A DNA stretch of 64,000 nt from Solea solea. Its lineage: Eukaryota > Chordata > Actinopteri > Pleuronectiformes > Soleidae. The notes below the pieces were generated by a model, which was given only the letters and a program-made list of their open reading frames with translations, ran no database searches and had not been told where the DNA came from. Below, in pieces: positions 1-11,139 of this stretch (the first letter of the stretch is position 1; each line of letters starts with the position of its first letter). Position numbers and translations under genes: made by a program. Where the stretch lies: NCBI RefSeq assembly GCF_958295425.1, contig NW_026704019.1, forward strand, positions 786,001 through 850,000. The letters are read 5' to 3'.

Positions 1-39
1 CACTAACCTGTTCACGTTTTGGATATTAATCCGCTGCTG
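1..39 (-). other. Truncated exon A candidate at window edge
   Basis: This is the acceptor-proximal end of the same exon-like segment found complete at 23016-23182 and 54260-54426. Only the first 13 codons on the minus strand are inside the window, preceded by the acceptor-like ccaccacag. See the 23016-23182 entry for the reasons for doubt. Confidence 0.35.
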
Positions 40-730
40 CTGTGGTGGGGAACTACGTTGCGTTGGAGTGTGACGATGGTCGATAATTATCTTAAAGCTA
101 CAGTAGTAGTTGAAATAAACTGCCCCTTTGTTTCACCACACATGCATGGCAGAAATGTTCGCTTCCAAGATTTTTTGTAATAAAAACATAACAGATTAAT
201 CCTCTGCATTCTTTGTGCGTTTGGATTTTTTTTTGAGGATATCTTACACCAAATTGCTTCAAATTTGGTGTAGGTGAAGTTATTTTCCACTGTCAGGGAA
301 TATCAACATTTTTCATTATCATATAACACACTATTCAATCAATATCTGAAGCTAAAATGATGTGGGTGTATTTTAGGGATATCATAGTATGGTGTGAATG
401 TGGGTTTAGGAATAAATGTGTGTGTGTGTGTGTGTGTCTGTGTCTGTGTCTGTGTGTCTGTGTGTATGTGCAACTCCAGGCACTTCTTGTTCTCACATCA
501 AGTTCAAATCGACATGATACACAGGCACCTACACCTACAAAGAGGCTCATACACACATTCACTCCTTTGAGTAAAAAAAAGAAACAGGCATCTTGAGGGA
601 CTTCAAAGACTTGCCCTCTACGTGAACCCAAACAAAAGTCTGGTTTTGTTTACACAGGTGCAATTACAGGTAAACACAATGTTTCACTTTGTTTGGGGCT
701 CAATTCATCCTGACTGTCAAAGACACAGCC
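40..730. other. Intergenic or intronic flank, no gene seen
   Basis: About 690 bp between exon A and exon D candidates. It holds a (GT)n tract and no convincing coding sequence. Open frames here on both strands are created by the GT/CA tract and differ between copies when its length changes. If D is a terminal exon, this stretch should hold its 3' UTR. I did not find a clear AATAAA signal on the minus strand. Confidence 0.5.
417..474. repeat. (GT)n microsatellite with GTCT interruptions
   Basis: Ten GT repeats followed by interrupted GTCTGT runs. Copy 2 has eleven GT repeats at the matching place and copy 3 has ten. This shifts the reading frame of the spurious open frames across it, confirming that they are not genes. 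Confidence 0.95.
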
Positions 731-775
731 TCAGACGCTGAAGACCTCGACCTCATCAACATCAGTCACAATGTA
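731..775 (-). CDS. Terminal exon D candidate, unidentified gene, copy 1
   Basis: On the minus strand a strong polypyrimidine tract and acceptor (ctttttctttttcag) precede 14 codons reading YIVTDVDEVEVFSV and a TGA stop. The acidic, hydrophobic-patterned tail resembles a protein C-terminus, but I do not recognise the family. It begins in phase 0, which agrees with the phase-0 donor of exon C at 18982. Splicing C to D would remove an 18.2 kb intron made mostly of satellite. The exon is short, so the call rests on the splice signal, the phase agreement and its conservation in three copies (the copies are too alike for conservation to weigh much). Confidence 0.4.
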   Translation of the reverse strand, partial: YIVTDVDEVEVFSV

Positions 776-1146
776 CTGAAAAAGAAAAAGGTTAAATAAT
801 TTATCAAAACTAACCCTAACCCTATCATATTATAGTGATTACATGTAAAATAATTACATCAAATCAAACATAAGCTAGATGTTTTGTATGACCTGTGTGA
901 TCATCCGTTTTTGATGAAGTTTAAAATCCATAATTTGTATTAGTAGTGTATGATTTCACTTTCACTGAACTCAGTACCACCTATACTTCATATACTAGTA
1001 GTATGGAGTACTTTTACTGTATACGTTTTGGAGGAATATAGGGTCAAAGTTCACTTTTTGCAACAAACAATAGGGTAACATTTTTTGATGAAGTATAAAA
1101 TCCTTATTTTTTATCAGTAGTTTATGATTTAACTTTCACTGGACGT
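776..1146. other. AT-rich flank next to satellite, no gene seen
   Basis: Low-complexity-leaning DNA between exon D and the satellite edge. It includes two tandem TAACCC units at 811-823 and two similar stretches containing tgatgaagt...aaaatcc near 912 and 1086, about 170 bp apart. These may be diverged local duplicates. I see no coding sequence. Confidence 0.5.
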
Positions 1147-1366
1147 ATTCAGCTGAGGTTAGGCTGTTTTCGGATTTTTTTCTTTTTTCTACTGTCCCAT
1201 AATATAAACCTCACTAATGAAGTTAACATCACATAAGATATACTTCTGTACCCTCAGTGTTTGATTTTGCAATGATTTCACTGTTGGGATGTGTTTTTCT
1301 ATTGGTGTCTGTTTGTGTGCGCATCCAGCCGAGATAAGGCTGTTTTCGGATTTTTTTCTACTGTCC
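1147..1366 (-). repeat. Inverted 176-bp satellite monomer at array edge, copy 1
   Basis: The reverse complement of this 220-bp stretch matches the family II monomer: it carries, inverted, the aatccgaaaacagcctta, gcgcacacaaacagacacc and cccataatataaacctca landmarks. It is about 1.25 monomers long. All other monomers in the window read the opposite way, so this is a head-to-head boundary. The same arrangement occurs at 24292 and 55534. Confidence 0.9.
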
Positions 1367-1465
1367 ACAGTACTGTGCAAAGGTTTTAGGCAGTTGTGAA
1401 AAAAATGAATCAATCATCAATCAACAAAATGCAGTGAATAAACAAAAGAGAAATCTAAATCACCC
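1367..1465. mobile_element. Possible Tc1/mariner-like element end
   Basis: The segment starts with acagtactgtgcaaaggttt followed by taggcag, which resembles terminal sequences of Tc1/mariner-like elements that are common in fish genomes. Only one end and about 80 bp are present, with no transposase. It separates the inverted monomer from the direct monomers. The family assignment comes from memory of similar repeats and is uncertain. Confidence 0.35.
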
Positions 1466-1850
1466 TTTGTGAGGTTTATGTTATGGGACAGTAGAAAAAT
1501 GAAAAAAATCAGAAAACAGCCGTATCCCTGCTGAATGCGCACAAAAACAGAGACAAATAGAAAAACACATCCAAACAGTGAAATCATTGCAAAATCAAAC
1601 ACTGAAGGTATATAACTATATCTTATGAGATGTTAACTTTATTTGTGAGTTTTATGTTATGGGACAATAAAAAAATGAAAAAAATCCGAAAACAGCCGTA
1701 TCCCTGCTGAATGCGCACAAAAACAGACACAAATAGAAAAACACATCCAAACAGTGAAATCATTATAAATTCAAACACTGAGGGTACATCAATATACCTT
1801 ATAAGATGTTAACTTCATATTATAGGACAGTAGAAAAAAGATTAAAATAC
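1466..1850 (+). repeat. 176-bp satellite, leading 2.2 monomers, copy 1
   Basis: Direct monomers with the usual landmarks (tttatgttatgggacagtag, aacacatccaaacagtgaa, cttataagatgttaac). They are more diverged than the main array and end in a truncated unit (catattataggacagtag) that passes straight into the 141-bp repeat. Confidence 0.9.
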
Positions 1851-1945
1851 CCTCGATCAGCCTTAGTCCCTGATACACATACGGAAAAATCAGACTCCTG
1901 GCTTAATGCCTTTAGGAATTATTACAAAAAACACACCTAAACGGC

Positions 1946-1958
1946 TGACCTTTGACCT
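1946..1958 (-). promoter_or_regulatory. Perfect DR1 nuclear-receptor-type element in 141-bp repeat
   Basis: The plus strand reads TGACCTTTGACCT. Its complement is AGGTCA-A-AGGTCA, the textbook direct repeat with one-base spacing bound by RXR heterodimers and HNF4-type receptors. Another perfect copy lies at 2370-2382. The units between have TGACCATTGACCT, one mismatch in one half-site. Function is inference from the motif only. Confidence 0.5.
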
Positions 1959-2369
1959 TTCCGAAGGTTACACAGGTCTGAAACTCGGCACCCTAGATTA
2001 GCCTTAGTCCCTGATACACATACGGAAAAATCAGACTCCTGGCTCAATGCCTTTAGGAATTATTACAAAAAACACACCCGAACGGCTGACCATTGACCTT
2101 TCCGAAGGTTGCACAGGTCTGAAACTCGGCACCCTGGATCAGCCTTAGTCCCTGATACACATACGGAAAAATCAGACTCCTGGCTTAATGCCTTTAGGAA
2201 TTATTACAAAAAACACACCCGAACGGCTGACCATTGACCTTTTCCGAAAGTTGCACAGGTCTGAAACTCGGCAACCGGGATAAGCTTTAGTCCCTGATAC
2301 ACATACGGAAAAATCAGACTCCTGACTCAATGCCTTTAGGAATTATTACAAAAAACACACCACAGCGGC

Positions 2370-2382
2370 TGACCTTTGACCT
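2370..2382 (-). promoter_or_regulatory. Second perfect DR1 element, copy 1
   Basis: Same 13-bp motif as at 1946, in the fourth 141-bp unit. The 424-bp distance equals three repeat periods. Confidence 0.5.
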
Positions 2383-2489
2383 TTCCAAAGGTTGCACGGG
2401 TCTGAAACTCGGCACCCTGGATCAGCCAGGAGTCCCTGATACACATACGGTGAAATCAGCATCCGGGCTCATTGCCTTTAGGAATTATT

Positions 2490-2728
2490 GAAGAAAAGAC
2501 AGTTTCCCACCTTTCTTACATTTGAATTTTACAGACTGTGTTTTTGGCAGTTTTTTTTGGCCAGGGGGAAAAAAGCCCACAGTCCTGTGTCCAAAAACTG
2601 AAGACTCTATACAGTCTTAGACTCTTTGGCCAGAGTGGAAGTTTTGGAGGAACTACATTTCTACAGGTCGCAGGAGTGTGAATATTTCATATGTCGTTTG
2701 GGGTCCCAAGACGAGCGGAACGACGAGG
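2490..2728 (+). repeat. 240-bp linker between 141-bp and 176-bp repeats, copy 1
   Basis: Starts gaagaaaagacagtttccc and ends ggaacgacgaggg. Includes an 8-base T run and ggccagggggaaaaaagccc. It contains a tgtcgtttggggtcccaaga segment with CpGs. In copy 3 the same linker follows every 141-bp block, so it is part of a composite repeat and is not unique DNA. I cannot assign it to a gene. Confidence 0.85.
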
Positions 2729-5700
2729 GTACATTAGTATATCTTATAAGATGTTAACTTTATTTGTGAGGTTTATGTTATGGGACAGTAGAAAAATGAA
2801 AAAAAATCAGAAAACAGTCGTATTCCAGCTGAATGCGCACAAATACAGACAAAAATAGAAAAACACAGTCAAACAGCGAAATCATTGCAAAATCAAACAC
2901 TGAGGTTACAGAAGTATATCTTATAAGATGTTAACTTTATTTGTGAGGTTTATGTTATGGGACAGTAGAAAATTGAAAAAAATCAGAAAACAGCCGTATA
3001 CTTGCTGAATGTGCACAAAACAGACACAAATAGAAAAACACATCCAAACAGTGAAATCATTGCAAAATCAAACACTGAAGGCATATAACTATATCTTATA
3101 AGATGTTAACTTTATTTATGAGGTTTAATGCTACGGGACAATAGAAAATTGAAAAAAATCAGAAAACAGCCGTATACTTGCTGAATGTGCACAAAAACAG
3201 ACACAAATAGAAAAACACATCCAAACAGTGAAATCATTGCAAAATCAAACACTGAAGGCATATAACTATATCTTATAAGATTTTAACTTTATTTGTGAGG
3301 TTTATGTTACGGGACAGTAGAAAATTGAAAAAAATCAGAAAACAGCCGTATACTTGCTGAATGCGCACAAAAACAGACACAAATAGAAAAACACATCCAA
3401 ACAGTGAAATCATTGCAAAATCAAACACTGAGGTTACAGAAGTATATCTTATAAGATGTTAACTTTATTTGTGAGGTTTATGTTATGGGACAGTAGAAAA
3501 TTGAAAAAAATCAGAAAACAGCCGTATACTTGCTGAATGTGCACAAAAACAGACACAAATAGAAAAACACATCCAAACAGTGAAATCATTGCAAAATCAA
3601 ACACTGAAGGCATATAACTATATCTTATAAGATGTTAACTTTATTTATGAGGTTAATGTTACAGGACAATAGAAAATTGAAAAAAATCAGAAAACAGCCG
3701 TATACTTGCTGAATGTGCACAACAAAAGACACAAATAGAAAAACACATCCAAACAGTGAAATCATTGCAAAATCAAACACTGAGGTTACAGAAGTATATC
3801 TTATAAGATGTTAACTTTATTTGTGAGGTTTATGTTATGGAACAGTAGAAAATTGAAAAAAATCAGAAAACAGCCGTATACTTGCTGAATGTGCACAAAC
3901 ACAGACACACATAGAAAAACACATCCAAACAGTGAAATCATTGCAAAATCAAACACTGAGGTTACAGAAGTATATCTTATAAGATGTTAACTTTATTTGT
4001 GAGGTTTATGTTATGGAACAGTAGAAAATTGAAAAAAATCAGAAAACAGCCGTATACTTGCTGAATGTGCACAAAAACAGACACAAATAGAAAAACACAT
4101 CCAAACAGTGAAATCATTGCAAAATCAAACACTGAAGGCATATCACTATATCTTATAAGATTTTAACTTTATTTGTGAGGTTTATGTTACGGGACAGTAG
4201 AAAATTGAAAAAAATCAGAAAACAGCCGTATACTTGCTGAATGCGCACAAAAACAGACACAAATAGAAAAACACATCCAAACAGTGAAATCATTGCAAAA
4301 TCAAACACTGAGGTTACAGAAGTATATCTTATAAGATGTTAACTTTATTTGTGAGGTTTATGTTATGGGACAGTAGAAAATTGAAAAAAATCAGAAAACA
4401 GCCGTATACTTGCTGAATGCGCACAAAAACAGACACAAATAGAAAAACACATCCAAACAGTGAAATCATTGCAAAATCAAACACTGAAAGCATATAACTA
4501 TATCTTATAAGATTTTAACTTTATTTGCGAGGTTTATGTTACGGGACAGTAGAAAATTGAAAAAAATCAGAAAACAGCCGTATACTTGCTGAATGTGCAC
4601 AAAAACAGACACAAATAGAAAAACACATCCAAACAGTGAAATCATTGCAAAATCAAACACTGAAGGCATATAACTATATCTTATAAGATTTTAACTTTAT
4701 TTGTGAGGTTTATGTTACGGGACAGTAGAAAATTGAAAAAAAATCAGAAAACAGCCGTATACTTGCTTAATGTGCACAACAAAAGACACAAATAGAAAAA
4801 CACATCCAAACAGTGAAATCATTGCAAAATCAAACACTGAGGATAAATAACTATATCTTATAAGATTTTAACTTTATTTGTGAGGTTTATGTTATGGGAC
4901 AGTAGAAAATTGAAAAAAATCAGAAAACAGCCGTATACTTGCTGAATGTGCCCAAAAACAGACACAAATAGAAAAACACATCCAAACAGTGAAATCATTG
5001 CAAAATCAAACACTGAAGGCATATAACTATATCTTATAAGATGTTAACTTTATTTGTGAGGTTTATGTTATGGGACAGTAGAAAATTGAAAAAAATCAGA
5101 AAACAGCCGTATACTTGCTGAATGTGCACAAACACAGACACACATAGAAAAACACATCCAAACAGTGAAATCATTGCAAAATCAAACACTGAGGTTACAG
5201 AAGTATATCTTATGAGATGTTAACTTTATTTGTGAGGTTTATGTTATGGAACAGTAGAAAATTGAAAAAAATCAGAAAACAGCCGTATACTTGCTGAATG
5301 TGCACAAAAACAGACACAAATAGAAAAACACATCCAAACAGTGAAATCATTGCAAAATCAAACACTGAGGTTACAGAAGTATATCTTATAAGATGTTTAC
5401 TTTATTTGTGAGGTTTATGTTACGGGACAGTAGAAAATTGAAAAAAATCAGAAAACAGCCGTATACTTGCTGAATGTGCACAACAAAAGACACAAATAGA
5501 AAAACACATCCAAACAGTGAAATCATTGCAAAATCAAACACTGAAGGCATATAACTATATCTTATAAGATTTTAACTTTATTTGTGAGGTTTATGTTATG
5601 GGACAGTAGAAAATTGAAAAAAATCAGAAAACAGCCGTATACTTGCTGAATGTGCACAACAAAAGATACAAATAGAAAAACACTCCCAAACAGTGAAATC

Positions 5701-8700
5701 ATTGCAAAATCAAACACTGACGGCATATAACTATATCTTATAAGATGTTAACTTCATTTGTGAGGTTTATGTTATGGGACAGTAGAAAATTGAAAAAAAT
5801 CAGAAAACAGCCGTATACTTGCTGAATGTGCACAAAACAGACACAAATAGAAAAACACATCCAAACAGTGAAATCATTGCAAAATCAAACACTGAAGGCA
5901 TATAACTATATCTTATAAGATGTTAACTTTATTTATGAGGTTTATGCTACGGGACAATAGAAAATTGAAAAAAATCAGAAAACAGCCGTATACTTGCTGA
6001 ATGTGCACAAAAACAGACACAAATAGAAAAACACATCCAAACAGTGAAATCATTGCAAAATCAAACACTGAAGGCATATAACTATATCTTATAAGATTTT
6101 AACTTTATTTGTGAGGTTTATGTTACGGGACAGTAGAAAATTGAAAAAAATCAGAAAACAGCCGTATACTTGCTGAATGCGCACAAAAACAGACACAAAT
6201 AGAAAAACACATCCAAACAGTGAAATCATTGCAAAATCAAACACTGAGGTTACAGAAGTATATCTTATAAGATGTTAACTTTATTTGTGAGGTTTATGTT
6301 ATGGGACAGTAGAAAATTGAAAAAAATCAGAAAACAGCCGTATACTTGCTGAATGTGCACAAAAACAGACACAAATAGAAAAACACATCCAAACAGTGAA
6401 ATCATTGCAAAATCAAACACTGAAGGCATATAACTATATCTTATAAGATGTTAACTTTATTTATGAGGTTAATGTTACAGGACAATAGAAAATTGAAAAA
6501 AATCAGAAAACAGCCGTATACTTGCTGAATGTGCACAACAAAAGACACAAATAGAAAAACACATCCAAACAGTGAAATCATTGCAAAATCAAACACTGAG
6601 GTTACAGAAGTATATCTTATAAGATGTTAACTTTATTTGTGAGGTTTATGTTATGGAACAGTAGAAAATTGAAAAAATTAGAAAACAGCCGTATACTTGC
6701 TGAATGTGCACAAACACAGACACACATAGAAAAACACATCCAAACAGTGAAATCATTGCAAAATCAAACACTGAGGTTACAGAAGTATATCTTATAAGAT
6801 GTTAACTTTATTTGTGAGGTTTATGTTATGGAACAGTAGAAAATTGAAAAAAATCAGAAAACAGCCGTATACTTGCTGAATGTGCACAAAAACAGACACA
6901 AATAGAAAAACACATCCAAACAGTGAAATCATTGCAAAATCAAACACTGAAGGCATATCACTATATCTTATAAGATTTTAACTTTATTTGTGAGGTTTAT
7001 GTTACGGGACAGTAGAAAATTGAAAAAAATCAGAAAACAGCCGTATACTTGCTGAATGCGCACAAAAACAGACACAAATAGAAAAACACATCCAAACAGT
7101 GAAATCATTGCAAAATCAAACACTGAGGTTACAGAAGTATATCTTATAAGATGTTAACTTTATTTGTGAGGTTTATGTTATGGGACAGTAGAAAATTGAA
7201 AGAAATCAGAAAACAGCCGTATACTTGCTGAATGCGCACAAAAACAGACACAAATAGAAAAACACATCCAAACAGTGAAATCATTGCAAAATCAAACACT
7301 GAAAGCATATAACTATATCTTATAAGATTTTAACTTTATTTGTGAGGTTTATGTTACGGGACAGTAGAAAATTGAAAAAAATCAGAAAACAGCCGTATAC
7401 TTGCTGAATGTGCACAAAAACAGACACAAATAGAAAAACACATCCAAACAGTGAAATCATTGCAAAATCAAACACTGAAGGTATATAACTATATCTTATA
7501 AGATTTTAACTTTATTTGTGAGGTTTATGTTACGGGACAGTAGAAAATTGAAATAAAATCAGAAAACAGCCGTATACTTGCTTAATGTGCACAACAAAAG
7601 ACACAAATAGAAAAACACATCCAAACAGTGAAATCATTGCAAAATCAAACACTGAGGATAAATAACTATATCTTATAAGATTTTAACTTTATTTGTGAGG
7701 TTTATGTTATGGGACAGTAGAAAATTGAAAAAAATCAGAAAACAGCCGTATACTTGCTGAATGTGCCCAAAAACAGACACAAATAGAAAAACACATCCAA
7801 ACAGTGAAATCATTGCAAAATCAAACACTGAGGTTACAGAAGTATATCTTATAAGATGTTAACTTTATTTGTGAGGTTTATGTTATGGAACAGTAGAAAA
7901 TTGAAAAAAATCAGAAAACAGCCGTATACTTGCTGAATGTGCACAAAAACAGACACAAATAGAAAAACACATCCAAACAGTGAAATCATTGCAAAATCAA
8001 ACACTGAAGGCATATCACTATATCTTATAAGATTTTAACTTTATTTGTGAGGTTTATGTTACGGGACAGTAGAAAATTGAAAAAAATCAGAAAACAGCCG
8101 TATACTTGCTGAATGCGCACAAAAACAGACACAAATAGAAAAACACATCCAAACAGTGAAATCATTGCAAAATCAAACACTGAGGTTACAGAAGTATATC
8201 TTATAAGATGTTAACTTTATTTGTGAGGTTTATGTTATGGGACAGTAGAAAATTGAAAAAAATCAGAAAACAGCCGTATACTTGCTGAATGTGCACAAAA
8301 ACAGACACAAATAGAAAAACACATCCAAACAGTGAAATCATTGCAAAATCAAACACTGAAAGCATATAACTATATCTTATAAGATTTTAACTTTATTTGT
8401 GAGGTTTATGTTACGGGACAGTAGAAAATTGAAAAAAATCAGAAAACAGCCGTATACTTGCTGAATGTGCACAAAAACAGACACAAATAGAAAAACACAT
8501 CCAAACAGTGAAATCATTGCAAAATCAAACACTGAAGGCAAATAACTATATGTTATAAGATGTTAACTTTATTTATGAGGTTAATGTTACAGGACAATAG
8601 AAAATTGAAAAAAATCAGAAAACAGCCGTATACTTGCTGAATGTGCACAACAAAAGACACAAATAGAAAAACACATCCAAACAGTGAAATCATTGCAAAA

Positions 8701-11139
8701 TCAAACACTGAGGTTACAGAAGTATATCTTATAAGATGTTAACTTTATTTGTGAGGTTTATGTTATGGAACAGTAGAAAATTGAAAAAAATCAGAAAACA
8801 GCCGTATACTTGCTTAATGTGCACAACAAAAGACACAAATAGAAAAACACATCCAAACAGTGAAATCATTGCAAAATCAAACACTGAGGATAAATAACTA
8901 TATCTTATAAGATTTTAACTTTATTTGTGAGGTTTATGTTATGGGACAGTAGAAAATTGAAAAAAATCAGAAAACAGCCGTATACTTGCTGAATGTGCCC
9001 AAAAACAGACACAAATAGAAAAACACATCCAAACAGTGAAATCATTGCAAAATCAAACACTGAGGTTACAGAAGTATATCTTATAAGATGTTAACTTTAT
9101 TTGTGAGGTTTATGTTATGGAACAGTAGAAAATTGAAAAAAATCAGAAAACAGCCGTATACTTGCTGAATGTGCACAAAAACAGACACAAATAGAAAAAC
9201 ACATCCAAACAGTGAAATCATTGCAAAATCAAACACTGAAGGCATATCACTATATCTTATAAGATTTTAACTTTATTTGTGAGGTTTATGTTACGGGACA
9301 GTAGAAAATTGAAAAAAATCAGAAAACAGCCGTATACTTGCTGAATGCGCACAAAAACAGACACAAATAGAAAAACACATCCAAACAGTGAAATCATTGC
9401 AAAATCAAACACTGAGGTTACAGAAGTATATCTTATAAGATGTTAACTTTATTTGTGAGGTTTATGTTATGGGACAGTAGAAAATTGAAAAAAATCAGAA
9501 AACAGCCGTATACTTGCTGAATGTGCACAAAAACAGACACAAATAGAAAAACACATCCAAACAGTGAAATCATTGCAAAATCAAACACTGAAAGCATATA
9601 ACTATATCTTATAAGATTTTAACTTTATTTGTGAGGTTTATGTTACGGGACAGTAGAAAATTGAAAAAAATCAGAAAACAGCCGTATACTTGCTGAATGT
9701 GCACAAAAACAGACACAAATAGAAAAACACATCCAAACAGTGAAATCATTGCAAAATCAAACACTGAAGGCAAATAACTATATCTTATAAGATGTTAACT
9801 TTATTTATGAGGTTAATGTTACAGGACAATAGAAAATTGAAAAAAATCAGAAAACAGCCGTATACTTGCTGAATGTGCACAACAAAAGACACAAATAGAA
9901 AAACACATCCAAACAGTGAAATCATTGCAAAATCAAACACTGAGGTTACAGAAGTATATCTTATAAGATGTTAACTTTATTTGTGAGGTTTATGTTATGG
10001 AACAGTAGAAAATTGAAAAAAATCAGAAAACAGCCGTATACTTGCTGAATGTGCACAAACACAGACACACATAGAAAAACACATCCAAACAGTGAAATCA
10101 TTGCAAAATCAAACACTGAGGTTACAGAAGTATATCTTATAAGATGTTAACTTTATTTGTGAGGTTTATGTTATGGAACAGTAGAAAATTGAAAAAAATC
10201 AGAAAACAGCCGTATACTTGCTGAATGTGCACAAACACAGACACACATAGAAAAACACATCCAAACAGTGAAATCATTGCAAAATCAAACACTGAGGTTA
10301 CAGAAGTATATCTTATAAGATGTTAACTTTATTTGTGAGGTTTATGTTATGGAACAGTAGAAAATTGAAAAAAATCAGAAAACAGCCGTATACTTGCTGA
10401 ATGTGCACAAAAACAGACACAAATAGAAAAACACATCCAAACAGTGAAATCATTGCAAAATCAAACACTGAAGGCATATAACTATATCTTATAAGATTTT
10501 AACTTTATTTGTGAGGTTTATGTTACGGGACAGTAGAAAATTGAAAAAAATCAGAAAACAGCCGTATACTTGCTGAATGCGCACAAAAACAGACACAAAT
10601 AGAAAAACACATCCAAACAGTGAAATCATTGCAAAATCAAACACTGAGGTTACAGAAGTATATCTTATAAGATGTTGACTTTATTTGTGAGGTTTATGTT
10701 ATGGGACAGTAGAAAATTGAAAAAAATCAGAAAACAGCCGTATACTTGCTGAATGCGCACAAAAACAGACACAAATAGAAAAACACATCCAAACAGTGAA
10801 ATCATTGCAAAATCAAACACTGAAAGCATATAACTATATCTTATAAGATTTTAACTTTATTTGTGAGGTTTATGTTACGGGACAGTAGAAAATTGAAAAA
10901 AATCAGAAAACAGCCGTATACTTGCTGAATGTGCACAAAAACAGACACAAATAGAAAAACACATCCAAACAGTGAAATCATTGCAAAATCAAACACTGAA
11001 GGCATATAACTATATCTTATAAGATGTTAACTTTATTTATGAGGTTAATGTTACAGGACAATAGAAAATTGAAAAAAATCAGAAAACAGCCGTATACTTG
11101 CTGAATGTGCACAACAAAAGACACAAATAGAAAAACACA
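2729..11139 (+). repeat. Family I 176-bp satellite array with higher-order repeats, copy 1
   Basis: About 48 direct monomers of 176 bp, AT-rich, with hallmark aaaattgaaaaaaatcag, gccgtatacttgctgaatg and a 12-bp palindrome ATCTTATAAGAT followed by GTTAAC in most units. Monomer variants recur in order. The shortened acacaaaacag variant is at 3013 and 5831 (16 monomers apart), and gtgcccaaaaac is at 4951, 7766 and 8998 (16 then 7 monomers). Short open frames here are by-products of the repeat. Confidence 0.97.

Larger units (their letters stand above)
1851..2489 (+). repeat. 141-bp tandem repeat, about 4.5 units, copy 1
   Basis: The phrase agtccctgatacacatacgg recurs with spacings of 141, 141, 142 and 142 bp. 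Each unit carries ggctgacc(t/a)ttgaccttt, then gcacaggtctgaaactcggc. The last unit differs: it reads ccaggagtccc where the others read ccttagtccc, and it breaks off after ggaattatt into the linker. It is unrelated in sequence to the 176-bp satellite. It is also distinct in having several CpGs per unit. Confidence 0.95.

Noticed and set aside
335..631. Open frames on both strands over the (GT)n tract
   Set aside because: The peptides are Cys/Val or His/Thr runs. A one-unit change in copy 2 alters the frame.
811..823. TAACCC repeats as an interstitial telomere
   Set aside because: Only two units, followed by unrelated sequence. Too short to be more than chance.
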